In this document: positions 1-6,807 of the stretch, piece after piece | How positions within the stretch are numbered: the stretch's first letter is position 1 | Layout of the letters: the number at the start of each line of letters is the position of its first letter | Program-made: the position numbers and the translations under genes | Assembly (NCBI GenBank): GCA_032125735.1 | Contig: JAQBBZ010000317.1 | Span: 1-9,687 of the forward strand | From: Labilibaculum sp032125735 | GTDB lineage: Bacteria > Bacteroidota > Bacteroidia > Bacteroidales > Marinifilaceae | Direction of reading: 5' to 3' | Length of the DNA stretch: 9,687 bases | Notes under the pieces: model-generated | What the model was told of the DNA's origin: nothing | The model's input: only the letters and a program-made list of their open reading frames with translations | The model's database searches: none

Positions 1-231
1 AAAATTGAAATTGCCGGTCATACGGATAATACAGGGAGTGAAGAGCACAATCAGAGTCTTTCTAATAATAGAGCAAAGGAAGTTTGCAATTATTTAATTT
101 CAATGGGAATAGAATCATCCAGATTAACTTATAAAGGATACGGAGCTTCGCATCCGATTGCTGATAATAAGACTGAGAAGGGACGAACTTTTAATCGGAG
201 AACTGAATTTAAAGTTCTTGAAAATAAATAA
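1..231 (+). CDS. OmpA-family C-terminal peptidoglycan-binding domain (5' end outside window)
   Basis: The first 76 codons are open from the window edge and end in TAA at 229-231. They encode the C-terminal half of an OmpA/MotB-like domain, which in this family binds the diaminopimelate of peptidoglycan and tethers outer-membrane proteins or lipoproteins to the wall. Visible hallmarks are GHTDNTG (fragment residues 6-12), the NxxLSxxRA helix (17-25), GYGASHP, and a closing RTFNRRTEF. Asp9 and Arg24 are 15 residues apart, the spacing of the Asp/Arg pair that holds peptidoglycan in OmpA. The N-terminal part is missing, so the parent protein (porin-like OmpA, Pal-like, or a TPR/WD40-OmpA fusion common in Bacteroidota) cannot be told. 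The next gene starts 15 nt downstream on the same strand with no terminator between, so the two may be co-transcribed. Confidence 0.9.
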   Translation, partial: KIEIAGHTDNTGSEEHNQSLSNNRAKEVCNYLISMGIESSRLTYKGYGASHPIADNKTEKGRTFNRRTEFKVLENK

Positions 232-246
232 GAAATAATTACTGAA

Positions 247-1407
247 ATGAAGCCTATATATCTTGATTACAATGCGACTACACCTATCGCACCAGAAGTT
301 GCAGAAGCAATGATTCCTTATTTAAAAGGTTTTTTTGGTAATCCTTCAAGCTCTCATTTTTATGGGCGACAAAGCAAAGAGGCTGTTGACAAGGCAAGAA
401 AGCAAGTCGCTTTGCTGTTGAATTGCAATCCCAGTGAATTGATATTTACAAGTGGAGGTAGCGAGTCGAACAATTATGCCTTAAAAGGTTATGCTTTCGC
501 GAATCAGGATAAAGGCAAACACATTATTACATCCTCTATCGAGCATCCGGCTATAACCGAAGTTTGTAAATTTTTGGAGACAGAAGGCTTCGAAGTCACT
601 TATCTTCCAGTTGATAAAACAGGAAGAGTTCGATTGTTGGATGTGAAAAATGCAATTCGGACAGATACTATTTTGATTTCGATCATGTATGCGAATAATG
701 AGGTAGGAACTTTACAGCCTATTTCTGATATTTCGAAATTGGCGAAAGAATATAACATTGTTATGCATTCAGATTGTGCACAGGCTGTTGGTAAGGTGCC
801 GGTAAATATTCCGGAATTAGGTGTTGATTTATTGACTATTGCAGGTCATAAATTGTATGGGCCAAAAGGAATTGGTGCTTTGTACATTCGGGAGGGAATC
901 AAATTGCAGAAATTAATTCATGGAGCCGATCATGAACGAAATTTAAGGGCAGGTACCGAGAATGTATTGGAAATTGTGGGCTTGGGAAAAGCTGCAGAAT
1001 TGTCAATGGAGAACGAAGATGAACGGATTAAGCATGAAAAACACCTTATTAAGCGTTTACGGACTAACTTATTTCAACTTCCAGATGTTCAGTTTAATGG
1101 GAACATCGCATTTTGTTTGCCAAATACCTTAAGTGTGTCGTTCAAAAACCTTCAGGCGAATGAGCTTCTAGGTAAATTAAAGAATGTGGCTGCATCGGCA
1201 GGAGCTGCATGTCATACCGATTCAATAAGTGTTTCAGCAACATTGGAAGCCATGAAAATTCCTTTAAAATATGCAATGGGAACAATTCGTTTTTCTGTTG
1301 GCAGATATACTACAAAAACAGAAATTGATATGGCTTCAAAAGAAATAATTGCTGTGGTTGAAAGTTTACGCAGAGATGCTGATCAAAAGAATTGCAACTC
1401 TATTTAA
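247..1407 (+). CDS. Cysteine desulfurase / selenocysteine lyase-like, class V aminotransferase fold
   Basis: This is a 386-residue PLP-dependent NifS/IscS-type enzyme that removes sulfur (or selenium) from cysteine (or selenocysteine), leaving alanine and an enzyme-bound persulfide. It begins MKPIYLDYNATTP, typical of the family. It has the cofactor motifs SGGSESNN, SSIEHPA and HSDCAQAVGK, and Lys202 in AGHKLYGPKG is the expected Schiff-base lysine. The catalytic cysteine is Cys322 in AGAACHTD. Typical IscS/NifS have SGSACTS there; the GAACH(S/T)D context, with the following FSVGRYTTKTEID, resembles vertebrate selenocysteine lyase and related bacterial desulfurases. The length is normal and no residue is missing. 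No iscU, sufE, selD or selA lies nearby, so the sulfur acceptor is unknown. The ATG start is supported by the motif beginning at residue 4. The 3' end lies 10 bp from the opposing gene. Confidence 0.92.
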   Translation: MKPIYLDYNATTPIAPEVAEAMIPYLKGFFGNPSSSHFYGRQSKEAVDKARKQVALLLNCNPSELIFTSGGSESNNYALKGYAFANQDKGKHIITSSIEHPAITEVCKFLETEGFEVTYLPVDKTGRVRLLDVKNAIRTDTILISIMYANNEVGTLQPISDISKLAKEYNIVMHSDCAQAVGKVPVNIPELGVDLLTIAGHKLYGPKGIGALYIREGIKLQKLIHGADHERNLRAGTENVLEIVGLGKAAELSMENEDERIKHEKHLIKRLRTNLFQLPDVQFNGNIAFCLPNTLSVSFKNLQANELLGKLKNVAASAGAACHTDSISVSATLEAMKIPLKYAMGTIRFSVGRYTTKTEIDMASKEIIAVVESLRRDADQKNCNSI

Positions 1408-1420
1408 TTAAGTCTAATTA
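1405..1420. terminator. Weak inverted repeat between convergent stop codons
   Basis: TAATTA (1405-1410) and TAATTA (1415-1420) flank AGTC and form a 6-bp, all A/T dyad. It contains the TAA stop of the desulfurase gene and the TAA stop of the opposing DUF4468-like gene. The stem is too weak for a convincing intrinsic terminator, and AT-rich stop-codon context can make such repeats by chance. It is the only structure seen between these convergent genes. Confidence 0.2.
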
Positions 1421-1954
1421 CCTGAAAAACTCATTTCCGCTAGCTAATAATTCTTCAGCTTTGGAAATGGTGTTTTCTTTTACTACTTGATTCAACCAAG
1501 GAAGCTCGCCTGATTTTTTACTCAATTTTGCTTTTGAGTACCAATCTTCAGGATAAGAAATGATAGATGGAGTTCCTTGTTTTCCATATTCAGGAAAGGA
1601 TTGATAGTAGATATCCGTAATCTCAACAGTAGATTTGTAATCCTTGTTGTGAATTGAAAGTGTAAAGTGCATTTGAGTCTGGAAAACTGAAGGCCTTTCG
1701 CTTAAAAAAATAGGCACACAGCCTTTGAAACGAAATTCTCCTGAATTTGAATTATTGTACTCGATCTTACCAGTCACATTATCAGGAAGCGAAGAAATCC
1801 AATTTTGAATTTGAAGACTTGTTGTTTGTTGAAAATTTGCTCTCAAACTAATGTTTCCAAAATCGTCTAGAAACAAATTAATTTTTTCTGATTGTTGAGC
1901 ATGAATAACCGAGTTAAACGCAATGGAAATTATTATAAGGATGATTTTTTTCAT
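1418..1954 (-). CDS. Secreted DUF4468-like small protein
   Basis: The protein has 178 residues and starts MKKIILIIISIAFNSVIHAQ. This is a classic Sec signal peptide with a likely signal peptidase I site after Ala19, so the product is periplasmic or exported. An upstream in-frame ATG at 1993 would add 13 residues in front of the Lys-Lys signal start and is less likely. The mature part has alternating strands, a tryptophan in NWISSL, then GKIEYNNSNSGEFRFKG, HFTLSIHNKDYKSTVEITDI and a C-terminal helical tail. This order matches the DUF4468 (TBP-like fold) proteins common in Bacteroidota; the assignment is from memory of the pattern and is tentative. The molecular function of that family is unknown. 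No cysteine sits at the signal cleavage site, so it is not a lipoprotein. No clear promoter was found upstream. Confidence 0.72.
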   Translation of the reverse strand: MKKIILIIISIAFNSVIHAQQSEKINLFLDDFGNISLRANFQQTTSLQIQNWISSLPDNVTGKIEYNNSNSGEFRFKGCVPIFLSERPSVFQTQMHFTLSIHNKDYKSTVEITDIYYQSFPEYGKQGTPSIISYPEDWYSKAKLSKKSGELPWLNQVVKENTISKAEELLASGNEFFR

Positions 1955-2027
1955 AATGTGTAGATTAGAATTTAACATACAGTATAAGTCCATTTCATTT
2001 TTTAATTTAATTGTTTTTATTGATTTT

Positions 2028-2057
2028 TCAAAATGAATAATACATTTGACATTTTGA
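2028..2057. repeat. 8-bp perfect inverted repeat
   Basis: TCAAAATG (2028-2035) and CATTTTGA (2050-2057) are perfect reverse complements separated by 14 nt. The repeat lies about 75-100 bp upstream of the DUF4468-like start, so it could be a regulator binding site for that gene. In sequence this AT-rich, chance is a real alternative. Confidence 0.4.
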
Positions 2058-2092
2058 TAAAAACCCTTGTTTGCGGGTAATCAGTAAGATAC

Positions 2093-2128
2093 AGTTTGTT
2101 GTGTCCATTTTGAAAAAAATGGCAAACT
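2093..2128 (+). other. 13-bp hairpin with GAAA loop and one-sided bulge
   Basis: AGTTTG (2093-2098) pairs with CAAACT (2123-2128), and CCATTTT (2105-2111) pairs with AAAATGG (2116-2122) around a GAAA loop (2112-2115). Six bases (2099-2104) bulge on the 5' side only. No T-run follows on either strand, so it does not look like a terminator. It may be an RNA structural element or a protein-binding dyad upstream of the candidate small RNA. Confidence 0.5.
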
Positions 2129-2134
2129 TGACAC

Positions 2135-2165
2135 TTGTTTTATTCTTCATCTTCATATAGATTTA
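2135..2165 (+). promoter_or_regulatory. Possible Bacteroidota-type promoter for the candidate small RNA
   Basis: TTG at 2135-2137 lies 20 nt upstream of TAGATTTA (2158-2165). The second element matches the Bacteroidota -7 consensus TAnnTTTG at 7 of 8 positions, with normal -33/-7 spacing. Transcription would begin near 2170-2173. One mismatch in an AT-rich background leaves this uncertain. Confidence 0.35.
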
Positions 2166-2171
2166 CTTGTG

Positions 2172-2290
2172 TAGTGGAGGTCGAAGTATCTTCAAATTTT
2201 ATAACGGACTTGAATTGCGTCAGTTCTTTTCAAGTTTTAAGTATGCTTATAGTTGTAAGTAATTAAAAGGGGGGCTTTGCCCCTTTTTTA
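2172..2290 (+). ncRNA. Candidate small RNA of about 120 nt (5' end approximate)
   Basis: A strong rho-independent terminator ends this interval, yet the nearest upstream gene on this strand stops about 860 bp earlier and a minus-strand gene lies between. An unannotated transcript is therefore needed to explain it. Possible structure is a short GAAG/CTTC hairpin (2183-2193), a perfect 7-bp stem ACTTGAA/TTCAAGT (2208-2214 with 2229-2235), then the terminator stem. A plausible promoter sits just upstream. No open frame of note runs through it. I do not recognise it as 6S, SRP, tmRNA or RNase P RNA. The terminator is seen; the RNA and its 5' end are inferred. Confidence 0.4.
2265..2290 (+). terminator. 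Strong rho-independent terminator
   Basis: GGGGC (2271-2275) and GCCCC (2279-2283) pair around a TTT loop. The stem extends outward through two G-T pairs and four A-T pairs into a run of six T (2284-2289). This is the most convincing intrinsic terminator in the window. On the minus strand the same hairpin is followed by only four T, so plus is the better orientation. No protein gene lies directly upstream on the plus strand. Confidence 0.85.
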
Positions 2291-2375
2291 TTCTTCCAAT
2301 CCTTTTCACTCCTAAATAATTTATTAATCTTTCATTTTAAGTGCTGAATCATTCTATTAATTAAAAGGGTATTTC

Positions 2376-2383
2376 TAATTTTG
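2376..2383 (+). promoter_or_regulatory. Bacteroidota -7 promoter element of the glycosidase gene
   Basis: TAATTTTG matches the Bacteroidota -7 consensus TAnnTTTG exactly. It lies 36 bp before the ATG at 2420, giving a predicted leader of about 30 nt. No clear TTG/TTTG -33 element is seen at the usual distance. The in-frame TTG at 2381 lies inside this element, so translation cannot begin there from this promoter. Confidence 0.6.
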
Positions 2384-2419
2384 TTTCACTACACCGTTTT
2401 ATTGCAAAAGAAAGATTTC

Positions 2420-5400
2420 ATGACTCATATATATTATCCACAAAGACTATTTCTTATTCTTATTTTTCTTGTAAGTAATCTTTTTGTTTCGGCACAAAGT
2501 ATTTCATTAGAAGAAAATCGCTTGATTGATAAATTGTCCGAATCCAATCAATGGGCAGATTCCCTTTTATCTACTTTGAGCGATGACGAAAGGATCACTC
2601 AATTGTTTATGGTTGCCACGTACTCCAATAAAGGAAAGGAAGAGTCAGAGAAAATTTCCAACTTGGTGAATAAATATCAAATTGGAGGAATTATTTTCTT
2701 TCAAGGAGAACTTGGAAAACAAGCGGAACTAACCAATTGGTACCAAAGTTTGGCAAAAGTTCCCCTTTGGATCGGAATGGATGCAGAAAACGGATTGGGA
2801 GCTAGATTAGAGCAAACGATAAGTTATCCTAGACAAATTATGCTTGGAGCAATTCAAGATGATGAATTGATTTTTCAATTGGGAAAACAGATCGGAATAG
2901 AATGCAAAAGATTAGGTGTTCATGTAAATTTCTCTCCTGTTATGGATGTGAATAATAATCCAAAAAATCCAGTAATTAATAGCCGTTCTTTTGGTGAGGA
3001 TCGCTACAACGTGACTAATAAATCTTATGCTCTTGCTTCCGGAATGCAAAAATCAGGAATTATTGCTGTCGGTAAACATTTCCCAGGGCACGGAGATACA
3101 GGAATAGATTCACATTTTGATCTTCCTTTAGTCGATCATTCTATTGAAAGGCTCGATTCTATTGAGCTATTTCCATTTCGCCGTTTAATAAAAAATGGAT
3201 TGGGTGGTATTATGGTTTCTCATTTGAACGTACCAGTACTTGACTCATTGCAAAAAGTCGCAACACTTTCCAAGCCTATTGTAACTGATCTTCTGAAGAA
3301 TGATATGGGGTTTAATGGTTTAATATTTACTGATGCTTTAAATATGCAAGGCATTCGTAAATTTTATGCCAAAGGGGTGGTCGATGCTAAAGCTTTGGTT
3401 GCCGGGAATGATGTACTTCTTTTTACTGAAGATGTACCAACAGCGGTTAATGAAATAAAATTGGCTATAAAAAGTGGTGAACTTTCCTGGGATGATATCA
3501 ACGAAAAGTGTTTGAAGATATTAAAAGCAAAGTACTGGCTCAATTTGAATGAGTATAGACCAATTGATCAGAACAAGCTTTGGTCAGGTTTAAATACACA
3601 ACAAGGTTTTCTGTTAAGACGCAAACTAATAGAAAAGGCTATAACATTGGTGAAAAATGATGATGATTTATTGCCATTAAAAAGATTAGATACTCTAAAA
3701 ATTGCCTCTGTAGCCATGGGGGTTCCGATTCGAAACAGATTTCAGGAATATCTGAGCAGATATACGGATATAGATTTTTATCAAATAGAGAAAAATGCTT
3801 CTATTGAAAGTTACTTTCAATTATTGAAAAAACTGGATAAATATAATTTAGTAATAGTAAGTAAGCACAATAGTGATATGAGGGCTACAAAGAAGTTTGG
3901 AATTACAAATCAAACGGTAGTGTTTCTTTCTGAACTTTCAAAAAATAAGAAAGTGATTTTTGATCTCTTTGCCAACCCTTATGGTTTGGATTTTTACGAA
4001 GGTACTGATCGATTAAAAGGGATTTTGGTTTCGTATGAGGATAATATTGAAACTCAGATGGCTTCTTCTCAAATTATTTTTGGTGGTTTAGAATCGCAAG
4101 GTCGATTGCCAGTTACGGTTAATGATCGTTTTCTGGTTGGAACAGGTTTTGAAACAACTCACAACCGTTTGGGATTTTCATTACCCGAAGAAGCTGGATT
4201 GAATACGCTTAAACTGAACGTTATTGATTCAATAGTAAATGATGCAATAAAAAAAAAAGCAACCCCAGGCTGTCAAATCCTGGTAGCCCGAAAAGGGAAA
4301 GTGGTATTTAATAAATCATACGGTTATCGCACGTACGAAGGAAATGTAGAGGTACGTAATCCGGACATTTACGACTTGGCTTCACTCACAAAAATAACGG
4401 CTACTCTTCCGGCATTAATGCAATTAAGTGATAAAGGTTGGATTGATGTGGATCACACATTAGGGGAATATTTCCTGAAAGCTAAAGGCACCAATAAGGA
4501 TACTTTAATTTTAAGGAAGATTTTAGCTCATGAATCGGGATTGTTGAGTTCTAAGTCATTCCAATGGGAGGCTGTAGATTCTGCAAGTTTTGATAAGAAT
4601 TTGTTTAGTCGCACCTATTCGAAACGGTACAGTCTGAAAGTGGCTGATAAATTGTTCCTAGATCGAAATTATAAGTTTAAGGAAGGAATTTTTTCCAATC
4701 AAAGTTCTGAGGATTATCCTGTTCAAGTGGCTAATGAATTGTTTATTCGTAAAGGTTATCATGATACAATAATCAATCAAATATTAGCATCAGAATTAAG
4801 AAAATCAAATGGATACAAGTACAGCGATCTTGGTTTTATTATGATGGGAGAGATGGTTAAGGAGATAACGGGCGAATGCTTGGATAGCTATGTGAAAAGT
4901 CATTTGTACAATATGTTAGGAGCCACTAGTTTGGGCTTTAATCCTTTAAAACGTTTTAATGTAGATAGAATTGTGCCAACCCAAGATGATAAGCTTTTCC
5001 GAAAGCAATGGATTCAAGCATATGTGCACGATCCAACTGCGGCAATGCTTGGTGGTGTTTCGGGGCATGCAGGAATGTTTGGCAATGCAAGTGATCTGGC
5101 GAAATTGGCTCAAATGTACTTGCAGGAAGGGACTTATGGTGGTGAAAAATACATTAGTGCTGAGACAATGAATCGGTTTACGTCGCGTGCTTATTCGAAT
5201 TCCGAAAATAGAAGAGGAATTGGTTTTGACAAGCCGATCTACAATACCAAAGAAAAAGGAGGGCCAACATGCAAGGAGGCTTCCGAATTAAGCTTTGGTC
5301 ATACTGGTTTTACTGGTACTATGATTTGGATTGATCCAAAATATGATTTGCTTTATATTTTTCTGTCAAATCGAATATGTCCTGATGAATCGAATACGAA

Positions 5401-5530
5401 ATTGTTGGAGCTGGATGTGCGTACAAAAATTCAGTCTCAAATATACAAGTCAATAATTAAAGAGGAAAAGCCCGCCCCTGAATTTATAACATTGCCTTTT
5501 TCACCATTTGGAAAAGGGATGTTTTATTAA
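2420..5530 (+). CDS. Secreted NagZ-type GH3 beta-N-acetylglucosaminidase fused to a beta-lactamase-fold serine hydrolase
   Basis: The protein has 1036 residues from the ATG at 2420; a longer TTG reading from 2381 would overlap the promoter. A signal peptide (residues 1-25, cleavage after VSA) sends it to the periplasm. The GH3 N-domain (about 40-370) carries the NagZ signature KHFPGHG (219-225), the Asp230/His232 pair (DSH) expected to act as general acid/base, and the probable nucleophile Asp305 in FTDALNM. A GH3 C-domain follows (about 395-600). The last 400 residues form a class C beta-lactamase / CubicO-type unit with SLTK (Ser655, Lys658), YSD (801-803) and HTG (961-963) in place of KTG. 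NagZ enzymes cut GlcNAc from muropeptides or wall glycan; the second unit could act on a peptide or ester bond. Both catalytic sets look intact. Joint action on peptidoglycan is inferred. The 3' end overlaps the opposing CYTH gene by 30 bp. Confidence 0.92.
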   Translation: MTHIYYPQRLFLILIFLVSNLFVSAQSISLEENRLIDKLSESNQWADSLLSTLSDDERITQLFMVATYSNKGKEESEKISNLVNKYQIGGIIFFQGELGKQAELTNWYQSLAKVPLWIGMDAENGLGARLEQTISYPRQIMLGAIQDDELIFQLGKQIGIECKRLGVHVNFSPVMDVNNNPKNPVINSRSFGEDRYNVTNKSYALASGMQKSGIIAVGKHFPGHGDTGIDSHFDLPLVDHSIERLDSIELFPFRRLIKNGLGGIMVSHLNVPVLDSLQKVATLSKPIVTDLLKNDMGFNGLIFTDALNMQGIRKFYAKGVVDAKALVAGNDVLLFTEDVPTAVNEIKLAIKSGELSWDDINEKCLKILKAKYWLNLNEYRPIDQNKLWSGLNTQQGFLLRRKLIEKAITLVKNDDDLLPLKRLDTLKIASVAMGVPIRNRFQEYLSRYTDIDFYQIEKNASIESYFQLLKKLDKYNLVIVSKHNSDMRATKKFGITNQTVVFLSELSKNKKVIFDLFANPYGLDFYEGTDRLKGILVSYEDNIETQMASSQIIFGGLESQGRLPVTVNDRFLVGTGFETTHNRLGFSLPEEAGLNTLKLNVIDSIVNDAIKKKATPGCQILVARKGKVVFNKSYGYRTYEGNVEVRNPDIYDLASLTKITATLPALMQLSDKGWIDVDHTLGEYFLKAKGTNKDTLILRKILAHESGLLSSKSFQWEAVDSASFDKNLFSRTYSKRYSLKVADKLFLDRNYKFKEGIFSNQSSEDYPVQVANELFIRKGYHDTIINQILASELRKSNGYKYSDLGFIMMGEMVKEITGECLDSYVKSHLYNMLGATSLGFNPLKRFNVDRIVPTQDDKLFRKQWIQAYVHDPTAAMLGGVSGHAGMFGNASDLAKLAQMYLQEGTYGGEKYISAETMNRFTSRAYSNSENRRGIGFDKPIYNTKEKGGPTCKEASELSFGHTGFTGTMIWIDPKYDLLYIFLSNRICPDESNTKLLELDVRTKIQSQIYKSIIKEEKPAPEFITLPFSPFGKGMFY
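5495..5517. terminator. Possible bidirectional hairpin in a convergent gene overlap
   Basis: CCTTTTTC (5495-5502) pairs with GGAAAAGG (5510-5517) as eight pairs including one G-T, around the loop ACCATTT. It covers the last codons of the CYTH gene and of the glycosidase gene. No uninterrupted T-run follows on either strand, only TTTTATTAATT downstream on the plus strand, so efficiency as a terminator is doubtful. Confidence 0.3.
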
Positions 5531-5959
5531 TTCTACATTTAAATATTTGCTTTCGTTTGTAACCTCACTGTCAATCCATTGGGGCAGTTCTAATTGTTCA
5601 TTTTCTGAACTTAGTTCAATTTCGGCCACAATTAAACCATTGTTATCACCTTCAAATACGTCTATTTCCCAAAATAAATTATTTTGAGGAATCAGGTACC
5701 TTGTTTTTTCAATCTTAGAATCGCAAAGATCTAAGAGTTCTAATGCATCTTTCATTGGAATTTCATATTCAAATTCAGATCTACTCAAAGGATTATTGCC
5801 AGCTTTAATGGTTAGGAAAGCCTTGTCTCCTGCAATTCTAATTCGTAAACTTTTATCCGGATCACTCCAGATGTATCCTTGTGTAAGTTTTTTTCCGTCT
5901 TGTGGCAGATCTAATAAATCGGCTTTAATCAGGTATTTTCGTTCTATTTCTAATGGCAT
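5501..5959 (-). CDS. CYTH-domain triphosphate tunnel metalloenzyme (probable inorganic triphosphatase)
   Basis: The protein has 152 residues, the usual length of compact bacterial CYTH proteins. The N-terminal ExExK signature is present as Glu4, Glu6 and Lys8 in EIERKYL. Further tunnel residues follow in order: Arg39/Arg41 (SLRIRI), Lys52 (TIK), Arg60 with Glu62/Glu64/Glu66, Lys85/Arg87 (EKTRY), Glu98/Asp100 (WEIDVF), Glu113/Glu115 (AEIEL) and Lys138. The layout resembles the Nitrosomonas NE1496-type tripolyphosphatase more than class IV adenylate cyclase, so hydrolysis of tripolyphosphate or another triphosphate with a divalent metal is the best guess; the substrate is not proven. It is probably cytoplasmic. 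An AGGAAA stretch sits just before the ATG. It begins 18 bp after the stop of coaX on the same strand, consistent with co-transcription. Confidence 0.88.
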   Translation of the reverse strand: MPLEIERKYLIKADLLDLPQDGKKLTQGYIWSDPDKSLRIRIAGDKAFLTIKAGNNPLSRSEFEYEIPMKDALELLDLCDSKIEKTRYLIPQNNLFWEIDVFEGDNNGLIVAEIELSSENEQLELPQWIDSEVTNESKYLNVELIKHPFSKW

Positions 5960-5977
5960 ATTTTCCTGCGAATTGAC

Positions 5978-6745
5978 TTATTTGTAAAATTGGTTCCCAA
6001 TGATTTTTAGCCCGTCAAGAGTTAACATTGGTTCATGATGATCGAAACAGTCGAGAATAGGAAGCATTACAGTTGCCATTCCTCCAGTGGCAATAACAGT
6101 GGTTTCTCCATCCATTTCCTTTTTCATACCTGTTAAGAGCGACTCTACTAAACCTTTGTAACCTAAAACAATTCCAGCTTGCATTGCATGAACCGTGTTC
6201 TTTCCGATACAAGAAGGGGGTATTGCCAGATCTACATTGGGCAACTGCGCTGTTTTTTGAGAAAGTGATGTCATGGCAGTTTTAAGCCCTGGAGCAATAG
6301 TCACACCTAACAAATGTCCATCTGCTTTTATCACGGTAAAAGTTAGTGCAGTTCCAAAATCAACTACGATACAATTGCCTGAATATTTGGTGTGAGCGGC
6401 GACAGCATTGGCAACCAGATCTGTTCCAATTTCATATGGATTGCTTATTCCAATATTTAAACGAGGATACAATTTAGGGCCTAAGATAAGTGGTTCCTGA
6501 TTGAATAGTTTTCGAATCATTTCACGGATGGGAAGTATCAACGTAGGAACCACACTGCTTAGAACTACCCGGTCAATCTTCTTCAAATCGATATTCCGAC
6601 TAGCGAGTAAGGTTCTGTAAATCACTTCATACTCATCTGCGGTTTTGTTTTCAACAGTATGAATTCTAAATTGTTCTGCCCAATGATTATTGCTCGATAA
6701 ACCGCAAACCACATTAGAATTTCCTATGTCGATGGCTAAAAGCAT
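5978..6745 (-). CDS. coaX: Type III pantothenate kinase CoaX
   Basis: This 255-residue ASKHA-fold kinase phosphorylates pantothenate with ATP in the first step of CoA synthesis. Type III enzymes typically need a monovalent cation and are not inhibited by CoA. The phosphate-binding motif is LAIDIGNSN with Asp6. GTD (107-109) supplies the expected catalytic base Asp109, VVDFGTALTF (Asp129) is the second phosphate/ribose motif, and ATGG (219-222) is the adenosine loop. Most family members read G(A/T/S)DR; here Leu110 follows the aspartate, which some relatives may share. Length and motif order are normal, so it should be active. It lies 62 bp downstream of the dehydrogenase gene and 18 bp upstream of the CYTH gene. 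No TAnnTTTG element was seen in the 62-bp gap, so it is probably expressed from the dehydrogenase promoter. Confidence 0.95.
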   Translation of the reverse strand: MLLAIDIGNSNVVCGLSSNNHWAEQFRIHTVENKTADEYEVIYRTLLASRNIDLKKIDRVVLSSVVPTLILPIREMIRKLFNQEPLILGPKLYPRLNIGISNPYEIGTDLVANAVAAHTKYSGNCIVVDFGTALTFTVIKADGHLLGVTIAPGLKTAMTSLSQKTAQLPNVDLAIPPSCIGKNTVHAMQAGIVLGYKGLVESLLTGMKKEMDGETTVIATGGMATVMLPILDCFDHHEPMLTLDGLKIIGNQFYK

Positions 6746-6807
6746 ATGCTGTTTCGTTTTTATTGTTTACTATTGATAAAGGTCGGCAAAAGCTTTTAAA
6801 GGAAAGC

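Larger units (their letters stand above)
1955..2419. other. Gene-free region with several dyads
   Basis: This 465-bp stretch separates the divergent DUF4468-like and glycosidase genes and holds no credible coding region. In order it contains an 8-bp inverted repeat (2028-2057), a 13-bp bulged hairpin (2093-2128), a possible promoter (2135-2165), a 7-bp hairpin (2208-2235), a strong rho-independent terminator (2265-2290) and the glycosidase promoter (2376-2383). The parts are listed separately. Confidence 0.8.

Noticed and set aside
1955..1993. Upstream ATG adding 13 residues to the DUF4468-like protein
   Set aside because: The inner ATG at 1954 begins a standard Lys-Lys signal peptide, and the extra residues have no features.
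2119..2160. A 13-codon frame encoding a hydrophobic peptide (MANLTLVLFFIFI)
   Set aside because: Its ATG is buried in the stem of the 2093-2128 hairpin, no gene follows directly that it could lead, and such short frames are frequent in AT-rich DNA.
2381..2419. Upstream TTG start adding 13 residues to the glycosidase
   Set aside because: The TTG lies inside the TAATTTTG promoter element, and the extension would bury the signal peptide that begins naturally at the ATG at 2420.
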